A stretch of 64,000 nucleotides of DNA, from NCBI GenBank assembly GCA_041583135.1, contig JBFHGJ010000007.1, positions 45,006 through 109,005 on the forward strand. Direction: 5' to 3'. Shown one piece after another: positions 1-7,011 of the stretch. The notes beneath the pieces are model-generated. The model was not told the origin of the DNA. It saw only the letters and a program-made list of their open reading frames with translations, and searched no databases. The position numbers and the translations under genes are program-made. The DNA is from JABSOG01 sp041583135 (lineage in GTDB: Bacteria; Pseudomonadota; Gammaproteobacteria; Enterobacterales; Alteromonadaceae). How positions within the stretch are numbered: position 1 is the stretch's first letter; the number at the start of each line of letters is the position of its first letter.

Positions 1-398
1 GCGTCGGCGCCATAGTATCTGGCCAGATAGACCTGATAGGTGTCGATGAAAAAGTCTTTGCAGATCACCGGCTGTTTTACTTGTGTGGTCACTTGTCTGA
101 GGTAGTCGAAACTGCCTTGAAAATAGCGCGCATCGGTCAAGACCGATATGCAGCTGGCAAAGCGGCCATAGACTTCGCAGATGGCGTCCAAATCAAAGTC
201 TTCACGGATAAGTCCTTTCGATGGCGAGGCTTTTTTACACTCTAAAATGAAGCCGACATCGGCCTGCTTAAGGGCGCCGAAAAATGACTTTTGGCTGGGT
301 TCTACCTCATCGATAAATAGCGCCAGCGGCTGGTCGATTTTACGCTGAGCCACTTCGGTGCGTTTGCTATCAACAATTTGACCTAAAATATTGCTCAT
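1..398 (-). CDS. trpC: Indole-3-glycerol phosphate synthase (N-terminal part; probably TrpCF fusion)
   Basis: The first 132 residues of TrpC, which closes the indole ring to make indole-3-glycerol phosphate in tryptophan synthesis; the rest lies outside the window. The translation starts MSNILGQIVDSKRTEVAQRK and contains ILECKKASPSKG (about residues 52-63), the family's substrate-binding and catalytic Lys segment, then SVLTDARYFQGSFDYL and VICKDFFID. In related gammaproteobacteria trpC is fused to trpF; that cannot be tested here. The ATG follows an AGGAG ribosome-binding site and lies 15 nt after the trpD stop, so it is the fourth visible gene of the trp operon. Confidence 0.95.
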   Translation of the reverse strand, partial: MSNILGQIVDSKRTEVAQRKIDQPLALFIDEVEPSQKSFFGALKQADVGFILECKKASPSKGLIREDFDLDAICEVYGRFASCISVLTDARYFQGSFDYLRQVTTQVKQPVICKDFFIDTYQVYLARYYGAD

Positions 399-413
399 GG
401 GGCTAACTCCTTC

Positions 414-1439
414 TTACTGGTCGTTTTGTTGAGAGAGGGCGGCAAAGGTGTCAAAGGTCTCTTTGGCTTTGCCTGAGGCCATAACCTCCAGTGCCATGGC
501 CGCGCCCTGTTTGAGATCTGAGACTTTGCCGAATAACAATAACAAAGCGGCAACATTGACCGCAATGGCTGATTGCTGTGCTTGAGTGCCGCGACCGGAC
601 AATAGCTCGGCGGTAATATTGGCGTTGAACTCCGGCTCGCCGCCGACAAGCGCAGCCACATCACAGCCTTGTAGAGCAAAATCTTCTGGCGTCAAAACAT
701 ACTCAGATAGCTCGCCGTTGTTTAACTCCACAACGGTGGTTGGGCCGTGCAGCGCGATCTCGTCCATGCCTGAGCCATTGACGACCATCGCGCGCTTAGT
801 GCCAAGTAGCTTAAGTGCTTCGGCCATTGGGCGACATAAATCTTGATGATAAACGCCGAGCAGTTGAATACTGGGCTTGGCCGGATTGACCAAAGGACCA
901 AGGATATTGAACAAGGTGCGGGTTTGCAGGGTTTGGCGCACCGGCATGGCGTGTTTGATGCCGGCATGATAATGGGGCGCAAACAAAAAGGTCAAATTGG
1001 TTTGGTCAAGGCAATGTTTGGCTTGAGCCGGCGACATTTGTAGATTAACGCCAAAGCGCTCAAGCATATCGGCACTACCAGACTTGCTCGATACGCTGCG
1101 ATTGCCATGTTTGACGATAGGCAAACCACAAGCGGCGGCAATAATCGAGGCGGTGGTCGAAATATTGAAAGTGTTTGAACCATCGCCACCTGTGCCGCAG
1201 TTATCGGCGCAATCGCCTTGGATGGCGGGAAATGGCACGCAATTGTCACGTAATGCCGCAGCGGCACCTGAGATCTCTTGTGGCGTTTCGCCTTTGATTT
1301 TAAGTGCGGTTAGCATGGCCGAGAGAATTATATTATCGACCTGACCTTTGACCACTTCGCTAAAGAAGTCTTGAGCCTGTTCTTTTGAGAGCGATTGTCC
1401 TGCGATCACCTGCTCCAAGGTGTGTTTCATCGTTGTCAT
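414..1439 (-). CDS. trpD: Anthranilate phosphoribosyltransferase
   Basis: Transfers phosphoribosyl from PRPP to anthranilate, the second tryptophan-specific step. The 341-residue protein has the family's normal length. It shows the PRPP-binding GTGGDG loop at residues 82-87 and the KHGNRSVSSKSGSAD segment at 110-124 that binds anthranilate and PRPP. The ATG shares one base with the trpG stop (TAATG) and has an AGGAG site about 8 nt upstream, so translation is probably coupled. TrpD and TrpG are separate genes here, unlike the fused enterobacterial TrpGD. Confidence 0.97.
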   Translation of the reverse strand: MTTMKHTLEQVIAGQSLSKEQAQDFFSEVVKGQVDNIILSAMLTALKIKGETPQEISGAAAALRDNCVPFPAIQGDCADNCGTGGDGSNTFNISTTASIIAAACGLPIVKHGNRSVSSKSGSADMLERFGVNLQMSPAQAKHCLDQTNLTFLFAPHYHAGIKHAMPVRQTLQTRTLFNILGPLVNPAKPSIQLLGVYHQDLCRPMAEALKLLGTKRAMVVNGSGMDEIALHGPTTVVELNNGELSEYVLTPEDFALQGCDVAALVGGEPEFNANITAELLSGRGTQAQQSAIAVNVAALLLLFGKVSDLKQGAAMALEVMASGKAKETFDTFAALSQQNDQ

Positions 1440-2044
1440 TATTGTTCTCCTGCAAGATAGGTCAAACTCTGCTCGATCAGCTGTGAGCCTCGGGTGGTGA
1501 GTATCGATTCGGGATGAAACTGTAGGCCGAGGGCTTTGTCCGATTCGTGGATCACCGCCATGGGGATTTGGTCAAACTCGGCAATGACGGTCAACATCGA
1601 AGGCATCGAAACCGCTTGTAAAGAATGATAGCGCGCGACATTCATTTTACGTGGAATGCCATCAAAAACCGCATGACCCTGATGTGTCACCGCTGAAACC
1701 TTTCCGTGTACCGTCTCTGGCGCTAGGCCAATTTCGCCGCCGTAACTTTCGACGATGGCCTGATGGCCGAGGCAGATGCCAAATAATGGAAAGCGGCCCT
1801 TGCACAGCTCAATCAATGACAGCAGACAGCCGGCACTTTGCGGGTTGCCGGGGCCGGGAGACAGTACGACGACCAGTGGCTGGGTTTCCTGCTCCATTTG
1901 ACTGACAATGTACTGAGCATCGACATTGTTGCGGTAGATCACCACCTCAAAACCGAGTTGTTTGAATTCATCGACCAGATTGTAGGTAAACGAATCGAAG
2001 TTATCGAGCATATAAATTTTGGTGTTTTTGGCTGCTTGGTTCAT
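1439..2044 (-). CDS. trpG: Anthranilate synthase glutamine amidotransferase subunit
   Basis: Class I glutamine amidotransferase that feeds ammonia to TrpE. Residues LDNFDSFTYNL lie near the N-terminus, the oxyanion loop is LSPGPGNP, the nucleophile is the Cys in GICLGHQ (residue 91 from the chosen ATG), and the His/Glu of the triad sit in GLQFHPES. The ATG at 2044 shares one base with the trpE stop (TGATG) and has AAGGA about 8 nt upstream. A GTG one codon earlier (2047) is a less well spaced alternative. A stand-alone TrpG, not fused to TrpD, is usual in Shewanella and Vibrio. Confidence 0.96.
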   Translation of the reverse strand: MNQAAKNTKIYMLDNFDSFTYNLVDEFKQLGFEVVIYRNNVDAQYIVSQMEQETQPLVVVLSPGPGNPQSAGCLLSLIELCKGRFPLFGICLGHQAIVESYGGEIGLAPETVHGKVSAVTHQGHAVFDGIPRKMNVARYHSLQAVSMPSMLTVIAEFDQIPMAVIHESDKALGLQFHPESILTTRGSQLIEQSLTYLAGEQ

Positions 2045-3636
2045 CACGACGTCCTTTTGTTGGCTTGCAATATGGCGCGTACCACGGCATGGGCCTTGGC
2101 TTTGGTTTCATCGGCCTCCGACTGTGGATCTGAGTCAAACACCACACCGGCGCCCGCTTGGACTTGGGCAACGCCGTCTTTGACAAAGGCGGCGCGGATC
2201 ACGATACAGGTGTCCATATCGCCTTTGCCGTCTAAATAGCCGACGGCGCCACCATAGCTGCCGCGACGTTTTTGTTCGGTCTGGCGAATAAGCTCAGTAG
2301 CGCGCACTTTAGGGGCGCCGGTTAGAGTGCCCATATTCATGCAGGCTTGATAGGCATGAAGGGCATCTAAATCTTCTCTGAGCTGACCGACAACAGTAGA
2401 GACCAGATGCATTACATGAGAGTAGCGGTCTACATCAAGCAGTTTGTTGGTGGTACGGGTGCCGGGCTTGGCAATGCGGGCAATGTCGTTGCGGGCAAGA
2501 TCGACCAACATCAAATGCTCGGCCTTTTCCTTTTCGTCGTTGCGCAACTCAAGCTCGATACGGCTGTCTAAATCTGGATTGATGGTGCCATCATGATTAA
2601 AGCCTCTAAAGCGGGTGCCAGCGATGGGATAGATCTCTACCTGGTTGGTTTCCACCGTGTATTTAAGCGATGATTCGGGAGAGGCTCCGAATAAAGTGAA
2701 TTCTTCGTCGGCCAAGTAGAACATGTAAGGGCTAGGGTTAGCGTGTTTGAGCTGAAAGTAGGCTTGCAGGCTATCGGGGCAAGGGAGGGAGAAACTTCTT
2801 GCCGGGACCACCTGAAAGATCTCACCTTGTACAATTTTTTCTTTCAATGCTTTGACCTGCTCGCAATATTGCTCGTTGGAGACATCCACTTTGACTTTCA
2901 GTAGGTCTTCTTGACACACAGGCTCAGTCACTAAGCTCAGGCTATGGTCGGTGTTGCCGACTAAAGTTTGCAACTGCTCTAGTCGTTTACCGACGTCAAA
3001 ACAGTTGGCGATGGCATCAGGCCCACTGAAGACATTACCGAACAGCAGCGCTTGTTGCGTTTGATGGTCTAAGGTCAGTAGGGTTTCGGCAAGGTAGAAG
3101 ACAAAATCAGGACAGCTGTCGGCGCCATAGGGCACTTCGGGTAACACCTCAAAGTTGGCAATCATGTCATAGGCAATGACGCCACCTAAGAACAGCGAAA
3201 ACTGCTCATCGGTATGACTTTTTATACTACCAACGACTTTGCGCAGCACTTCGAAGGCGTTTTGGTGCAGTAGCCGGGCATTTTCATCCAGTCGTGGGTC
3301 GGGTGGACAAAAGGTCACTTCCAACTGTTCTTCATTGCTCGCACTGACGTGGGGTTTGAGTTGCTCGGCAAGAAATGGCAACAATGCCGCGCCGTTATTG
3401 CTTTTGGCCTGTATGGTGACCTTATTTCCGTTGCAGACAAATTTAACTGCCGCATCAATCAGCAAAATACTTTTTAAGTTGGCCTTGGAATCAATCTCTG
3501 CCGACTCCAGCAGCAAGCTGTTGTCTGATCCAACAGTCAGCTGGGTAAATAGCGCCAACGGATCGGCGATATAGGGGGTTTCAAGTGCAATACTTGTCAC
3601 CTCGCCGGGAGTGGATGTCACATGACTGAATATCAT
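2044..3636 (-). CDS. trpE: Anthranilate synthase component I
   Basis: Converts chorismate to anthranilate with ammonia from TrpG; first structural gene of the operon. The 530-residue length fits the family. The N-terminal LLLESAEID segment corresponds to the LLES element that binds feedback-inhibiting tryptophan. The C-terminal chorismate-binding domain shows GEIFQVVPARSF, IYPIAGTRFRG, DLARNDIAR, MGTLTGAPKVRA and GSYGGAVGYLD, including the catalytic acidic and metal-binding residues. An AGGA site precedes the ATG by about 10 nt, and the ATG lies only 22 nt after the U-tract of the second leader terminator, so readthrough there should set expression. Confidence 0.97.
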   Translation of the reverse strand: MIFSHVTSTPGEVTSIALETPYIADPLALFTQLTVGSDNSLLLESAEIDSKANLKSILLIDAAVKFVCNGNKVTIQAKSNNGAALLPFLAEQLKPHVSASNEEQLEVTFCPPDPRLDENARLLHQNAFEVLRKVVGSIKSHTDEQFSLFLGGVIAYDMIANFEVLPEVPYGADSCPDFVFYLAETLLTLDHQTQQALLFGNVFSGPDAIANCFDVGKRLEQLQTLVGNTDHSLSLVTEPVCQEDLLKVKVDVSNEQYCEQVKALKEKIVQGEIFQVVPARSFSLPCPDSLQAYFQLKHANPSPYMFYLADEEFTLFGASPESSLKYTVETNQVEIYPIAGTRFRGFNHDGTINPDLDSRIELELRNDEKEKAEHLMLVDLARNDIARIAKPGTRTTNKLLDVDRYSHVMHLVSTVVGQLREDLDALHAYQACMNMGTLTGAPKVRATELIRQTEQKRRGSYGGAVGYLDGKGDMDTCIVIRAAFVKDGVAQVQAGAGVVFDSDPQSEADETKAKAHAVVRAILQANKRTS

Positions 3637-3657
3637 TGTCGTTACTTCCTTTTCGTT

Positions 3658-3686
3658 AAAAAAAAAGCCCGCTTAAGGCGGGCTTT
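3658..3686 (-). terminator. trp attenuator 2 terminator (3:4 hairpin)
   Basis: Read on the minus strand, AAAGCCCGC (3686-3678) pairs perfectly with GCGGGCTTT (3672-3664) over nine base pairs around a five-base loop, followed by an uninterrupted run of U down to 3658. This is a canonical intrinsic terminator 22 nt before the trpE ATG. It forms the 3:4 stem of the trpE-proximal attenuator. Confidence 0.93.
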
Positions 3687-3728
3687 CTCGGTATTAGTTG
3701 TTATTACGCACAGTTAACCAAAGCCCAC
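3664..3728 (-). promoter_or_regulatory. trp attenuator 2: antiterminator/terminator switch
   Basis: Segment 2, GTGGGCTTT (3728-3720), lies just after the stop codon of the downstream leader peptide. It can pair with segment 3, AAAGCCCGC (3686-3678), over nine positions with one U-G wobble, which would block the 3:4 terminator. CAGCTGAC (3741-3734), at the end of the peptide, can pair with GTTAACTG (3718-3711) with one mismatch as a possible 1:2 stem. This is the enteric trp logic: a ribosome stalled at the Trp codons should favour 2:3. The pairings were read by eye, without computed energies. Confidence 0.82.
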
Positions 3729-3729
3729 G

Positions 3730-3795
3730 TTATGTCAGCTGCCACCACCACATGTTAAAAGTATGAGTTGTTAAACTGTTATGCATCATTTTCAT
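3730..3795 (-). CDS. trpL: trp leader peptide 2 (Trp-Trp-Trp)
   Basis: A 21-codon reading frame beginning MKMMHNSL and ending NMWWWQLT, with three consecutive TGG codons at 3750-3742. AAGG precedes it: only 2 nt before the first ATG, but about 8 nt before the third-codon ATG at 3789, so the real start may be 3789 (19 residues). The stop at 3732-3730 abuts segment 2 of the attenuator. Three adjacent codons for a rare amino acid immediately before an antiterminator/terminator pair identify it as the attenuation sensor. Confidence 0.9.
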   Translation of the reverse strand: MKMMHNSLTTHTFNMWWWQLT

Positions 3796-3807
3796 TACCT
3801 TAAAACT

Positions 3808-3838
3808 AAAAAGGCCCGATTCTTTCGAGTCGGGCCTT
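3808..3838 (-). terminator. trp attenuator 1 terminator (3:4 hairpin)
   Basis: On the minus strand AAGGCCCGA (3838-3830) pairs perfectly with TCGGGCCTT (3819-3811) around a ten-base loop, and the T run extends to 3808. It is an intrinsic terminator lying between the two leader peptides. It is therefore upstream of trpL2 but downstream of the trp promoter, so transcripts must pass it before reaching the second attenuator. Confidence 0.88.
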
Positions 3839-3885
3839 AACAATTCTTTACCATATCAACCGATCTGCCCGTCTGTTACAAGCAG
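3811..3885 (-). promoter_or_regulatory. trp attenuator 1: pause hairpin, antiterminator and terminator
   Basis: All three alternative stems can be drawn. The 1:2 stem is CTGCTTGT (3885-3878) with ACGGGCAG (3872-3865), eight pairs including two G-U, loop AACAG. The 2:3 antiterminator is AGACGGGC (3874-3867) with GCCCGACT (3835-3828), seven pairs and one mismatch. The 3:4 stem is the terminator at 3838-3811. The 1:2 stem overlaps the end and stop codon of leader peptide 1, as expected for a pause hairpin opened by the translating ribosome. Read by eye; folding energies not calculated. Confidence 0.82.
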
Positions 3886-3938
3886 TGCCACCAAGATTCA
3901 GTTACATTCTTTACTGTGATAGTATTGTTGGCGTTCAT
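3876..3938 (-). CDS. trp leader peptide 1 (Trp-Trp), upstream of a second attenuator
   Basis: A 20-residue reading frame starting MNANNTITVK and ending TESWWHCL, with two adjacent TGG codons at 3893-3888, five codons before the stop. Only a weak purine stretch (AGAAG) lies upstream, at a long spacing of about 12 nt, so translation may be less efficient than for leader peptide 2. The WW position relative to the 1:2 hairpin matches other trp leader peptides. It shares no obvious sequence with leader peptide 2 beyond the Trp run. Confidence 0.82.
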   Translation of the reverse strand: MNANNTITVKNVTESWWHCL

Positions 3939-3979
3939 TAGCGATTTAGACTTCTATCGGTTTAGATTGAGTTGCTGAT

Positions 3980-4008
3980 ATAAAACGCTATTGGCGGATT
4001 TTTGTCAA
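3980..4008 (-). promoter_or_regulatory. trp operon sigma-70 promoter
   Basis: On the minus strand a consensus -35 TTGACA (4008-4003) and a -10 TTTTAT (3985-3980) are separated by exactly 17 bp. Transcription would begin near 3973, giving a leader of roughly 340 nt before trpE that contains both attenuators. I see no TrpR-operator-like CTAG palindrome here. The divergent rnm gene begins at 4043, so the two promoters must overlap or nearly touch. Confidence 0.8.
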
Positions 4009-4042
4009 CCCTTAATATTGTATAAATGCGGATACAAACTTT

Positions 4043-4882
4043 TTGAAATACGATCTACATAGCCATACTACCTTTTCTGACGGGCGCTTGACGCCGCAGG
4101 CATTACTGGACCGAGCTGTTGAAAAAGGCGTTGACGTGCTGGCCATTACCGATCATGACACGGTGAAAGCGGTGCCGGTCGCCAAACAGTATATCAGTGA
4201 CAAGGAACTGCCGATTAAGCTGATCAGTGGGGTTGAGATCTCAACCACTTGGCACAGTTTTGAAATTCATATCGTCGGCTTAAATGTCGATGAACACTGT
4301 GACACCTTCAATCAGCGTTTGGCTCAACAAATCGAATATCGGCATGAACGGGCCAAAGAGATTGGCCGTCGCCTTGAGCGTGGCGGTATCGTCGATGCTT
4401 ACCAAAATGCCTTGCGCATTGCCGATGGCGCGGCCATCAGCCGCTCCCATTATGCCAAATACTTAATTGAACTGGGTAAAGCCAGCAATTTCAACGATGT
4501 CTTCAAAAAGTATATGAAGCGCGGAAAAACCGGCTATGTGCCGAGCCAGTGGATTGATATTGCCACTGCGGTGAAGTGGATCCATGATGCTAAAGGGGTG
4601 GCGGTACTGGCCCATCCGTCCCGGTATGATATGACCACCAAATGGCTTAAGCGCCTTGTCGGTGAGTTCAAAAAGGCCGGTGGCGATGGTATGGAAGTTT
4701 GTCTTTCACCACAATCGATGGACGACAGAACCAAGCTTGGTCAAATGAGCTTGGACTTTGCGCTGCTGGCCTCTGTCGGCTCCGATTTCCATTTTCCCAC
4801 CAATTTTTCAGAGCTAGGTAAAGACCTGGCTTTGGCTGAACGCTACCGCCCGGTGTGGCTGGCTTGGGCCGACTCAAACTAG
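4043..4882 (+). CDS. rnm: PHP-domain 5'-3' exoribonuclease (RNase AM / YciV-TrpH family)
   Basis: The E. coli homologue (Rnm/YciV, formerly TrpH) is a 5'-3' exonuclease that matures the 5' end of 5S rRNA and other rRNAs. The PHP metal centre is visible: DLHSHTTFSDG at residues 4-14, ITDHDT near 36-41, EIH near 74-76, VAVLAHPSRY near 190-199 and SVGSDFHFP near 251-259. Only a TTG start (TTGAAATACGAT) fits: no ATG or GTG lies in frame between it and the upstream stop at 4013, and ribosome-binding signals are weak. It is divergent from trp and followed by yciO, a conserved gammaproteobacterial arrangement. Confidence 0.9.
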   Translation: MKYDLHSHTTFSDGRLTPQALLDRAVEKGVDVLAITDHDTVKAVPVAKQYISDKELPIKLISGVEISTTWHSFEIHIVGLNVDEHCDTFNQRLAQQIEYRHERAKEIGRRLERGGIVDAYQNALRIADGAAISRSHYAKYLIELGKASNFNDVFKKYMKRGKTGYVPSQWIDIATAVKWIHDAKGVAVLAHPSRYDMTTKWLKRLVGEFKKAGGDGMEVCLSPQSMDDRTKLGQMSLDFALLASVGSDFHFPTNFSELGKDLALAERYRPVWLAWADSN

Positions 4883-5031
4883 CGCCTTGTCATGGTGTGA
4901 GGCAGGTTGCCGACTTGTGGTTTGGTCGCCGATGTCCTAACTTTAATCACATACGCCGCTATTTACGGCCGGGCACGAGGTCGGTATGATGTGCGGCAAT
5001 TTTGCCCGGCAATAAAAACAGAGTCCAATAA

Positions 5032-5655
5032 ATGAGCCAATTTTTCTACGTTCACCCCGACAATCCGCAAAAGCGTTTGATCCATCAAACCGTGGAGATC
5101 ATCAAACAAGGCGGCGTTATCGTCTATCCAACGGATTCCGGCTATGCCCTCGGTTGTCATATCGGCGATAAGCAGGCGATGGACCGTATCTCCCGAATTC
5201 GTCAGCTTGGTAAGGAACATAACTTTACGCTAGTTTGCCGGGATCTCTCCGAGCTGTCGATTTATGCCAGAGTGGACAACAGCGCCTTTAGGTTGCTCAA
5301 ACAAAACACCCCAGGTTCCTATACTTTTATCTTTAAGGGAACCAAAGAAGTGCCACGGCGCTTGCTGAATCCCAAAAAGAAAACCATTGGTATTCGAGTA
5401 CCGGACAATATTATTGCCTTGGCGATTTTAGAAGAACTTGGCGAGCCTTTGATGTCTACCAGCCTTATCATGCCAGGTGCCGATATGGCCGAGTCGGACC
5501 CTGATGTGATCCGCGATAACCTAGAAAAGCTGGTGGATCTGGTGATCCACGGCGGCTACCTAAGTGAGCTGCCGACGACGGTGGTGGATATGACTGAGCA
5601 AGACGATATTCACGTTATTCGCCAAGGGGTTGGCGATGCGGCTCCCTTTGAGTAG
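5032..5655 (+). CDS. yciO: Sua5/YciO/YrdC-family protein YciO
   Basis: Starts MSQFFYVHPDNPQKRLI, almost the same as E. coli YciO, and carries the family fold with VIVYPTDSGYALGCHI (residues about 33-48), which forms the nucleotide pocket in the tRNA t6A enzymes Sua5/YrdC, and MSTSLI near 148. YciO is a paralogue of the threonylcarbamoyl-AMP synthases with weak or different activity in E. coli, so its exact role is uncertain. 207 residues is normal. A hairpin formed by GCCGGGCA (4968-4975) and TGCCCGGC (5003-5010) lies just upstream and could be regulatory. Confidence 0.9.
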   Translation: MSQFFYVHPDNPQKRLIHQTVEIIKQGGVIVYPTDSGYALGCHIGDKQAMDRISRIRQLGKEHNFTLVCRDLSELSIYARVDNSAFRLLKQNTPGSYTFIFKGTKEVPRRLLNPKKKTIGIRVPDNIIALAILEELGEPLMSTSLIMPGADMAESDPDVIRDNLEKLVDLVIHGGYLSELPTTVVDMTEQDDIHVIRQGVGDAAPFE

Positions 5656-5679
5656 GGCGACCAACGATTGAGATAATGC

Positions 5680-5707
5680 GTCGGTGCTGCACCCCCACAG
5701 CACCGAC
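5680..5707 (+). terminator. Hairpin after yciO, probable terminator
   Basis: GTCGGTGCTG (5680-5689) pairs perfectly with CAGCACCGAC (5698-5707) around an eight-base loop, 25 nt after the yciO stop. The tail (TTGCCATTTCC) is T/C-rich rather than a clean U-run, so termination strength is unclear. Confidence 0.55.
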
Positions 5708-5960
5708 TTGCCATTTCCTTGATAAATACATCAAACCATGGCCAAAGCTTGCTGTATTTAAGTGGACGAGAACGTACAACATGTCCACGGATGAATTTTA
5801 ACCGATTTTTGCCGCTGCAAATATCCGACCTCCGATACCATCTGCAATAATTTGCACTATCATAGTCATTAAAGGTTAAAAATAGCGGCTTAGAATGGGA
5901 TGGCGCTAGGGGCGCTTTTTGCCATGGTTGAATAAAAAGTATCAACTTGTGCAAAGCTCT

Positions 5961-5968
5961 GCTATAAT
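5961..5968 (+). promoter_or_regulatory. Extended -10 promoter for rluB-deaD
   Basis: A perfect TATAAT at 5963-5968 is preceded by TGC, giving an extended -10 element (TGnTATAAT). No good -35 lies 17 bp upstream, which extended -10 promoters can tolerate. Transcription would begin near 5975, leaving a leader of about 160 nt before rluB. Confidence 0.65.
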
Positions 5969-6135
5969 CTCGCGCCCTGAAGGCCCCTATTGTTCATTTC
6001 ATATGCACCTGTATGAATGGGGCGGCAATTTCAGGGATCTTTTATCGGGTGAGGTCACTGCACTGAAACATATACTTTGGTCCAGAGAATTTCCCGCATC
6101 ATCAAACTTAAAGCTAACAATCTGAGAAGGTTCAC

Positions 6136-7011
6136 ATGAGCGAAAAGTTGCAAAAAGTCCTTGCTCGGGCCGGTTTAGGCTCGCGGCGGGAAATGGAACA
6201 ATTGATCAGCGATGGTCGTGCCAGTATTGATGGTAAGGTTGCCAAGCTCGGTGACCGAGTTGAACCAAATCAAGCCATCCGCGTTGATGGTCATACTGTC
6301 AAAGTCGAATCCGCCGAACAAAGTGTTTGTCGGGTACTCACTTATCACAAACCTGAAGGCGAGCTATGTACTCGCAAAGATCCAGAAGGTCGTCCAACGG
6401 TCTTTAGTCGTTTGCCTAGATTGGCAACTGGACGCTGGATTGCTGTCGGCAGGCTCGATGTCAATACCTCGGGACTGCTGGTCTTTACTACCGATGGCGA
6501 ATTAGCCAACCGTCTCATGCACCCTCAGTTCGAAGTTGAGCGTGAATATGCCTGCCGTGTGTTCGGCGAGGTTGATGAGGGCATGGTGAATGCATTAAAA
6601 GCCGGGGTAGAGCTGGATGATGGTCCGGCACAATTTAAATCCGTAAGAGCGGTCGGCGGTGAGGGAATAAATCGCTGGTTTAATGTGGTGTTGACCTCAG
6701 GTCGCAACCGCGAAGTTCGTCGCTTGTGGGAGTCTCAAGGGGTTCAGGTATCGCGCCTTATCCGTATCCGCTATGGCGAAATTAAACTTGAAAAGCATCT
6801 GCCGCAGGGGGGATGGGAGGAAATGGCACTGGATAATGTCAATTACCTTCGGCAATTGGTGGATTTGCCCAAAGAAACCAAAACCATGGTGCCGGTTGAG
6901 CCTGATAGATACGACAACCGGACAAAAACAGCCAGAATTCGTCGCTCGGTCCGTAAACACCAGCAACGCCATGGCAAATCCTTTGAAAACCGCAGTAGAC
7001 GAGGCAACTGA
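6136..7011 (+). CDS. rluB: 23S rRNA pseudouridine(2605) synthase
   Basis: RsuA/RluB-family pseudouridine synthase that modifies helix 93 region U2605 of 23S rRNA. An S4-like RNA-binding domain occupies the N-terminus (EKLQKVLARAGLGSRREMEQLI, residues 3-24), and the catalytic Asp is D108 in GRLDVNTSGLL. The C-terminal tail is basic (RIRRSVRKHQQRHGK). The start follows GAGAAGG at good spacing. The stop TGA shares its A with the deaD ATG (TGATG), so the rRNA modification enzyme and the RNA helicase are probably translationally coupled. Confidence 0.94.
   Translation: MSEKLQKVLARAGLGSRREMEQLISDGRASIDGKVAKLGDRVEPNQAIRVDGHTVKVESAEQSVCRVLTYHKPEGELCTRKDPEGRPTVFSRLPRLATGRWIAVGRLDVNTSGLLVFTTDGELANRLMHPQFEVEREYACRVFGEVDEGMVNALKAGVELDDGPAQFKSVRAVGGEGINRWFNVVLTSGRNREVRRLWESQGVQVSRLIRIRYGEIKLEKHLPQGGWEEMALDNVNYLRQLVDLPKETKTMVPVEPDRYDNRTKTARIRRSVRKHQQRHGKSFENRSRRGN

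Larger units (their letters stand above)
5656..6135. other. 480-bp intergenic region between yciO and rluB
   Basis: No convincing coding sequence. A 68-codon plus-strand frame at 5919-6125 overlaps the promoter at 5961-5968 and has no family resemblance or ribosome-binding site. The region holds the post-yciO hairpin and the rluB promoter. In Shewanella and Vibrio scpA and scpB usually occupy this position; no trace of either is visible here. Confidence 0.6.

Noticed and set aside
4002..4026. Divergent -35/-10 promoter for rnm (TTGTCA and TATAAA)
   Set aside because: Spacing is only 13 bp; a functional promoter here would need a different -35, so it is not listed.
4968..5010. Hairpin GCCGGGCA/TGCCCGGC upstream of yciO as a riboswitch
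   Set aside because: Only an 8-bp stem with a 27-base loop; no known riboswitch pattern, so mentioned only under yciO.
5919..6125. 68-codon plus-strand frame before rluB
   Set aside because: It spans the extended -10 element at 5961-5968, lacks a ribosome-binding site and shows no recognisable domain.
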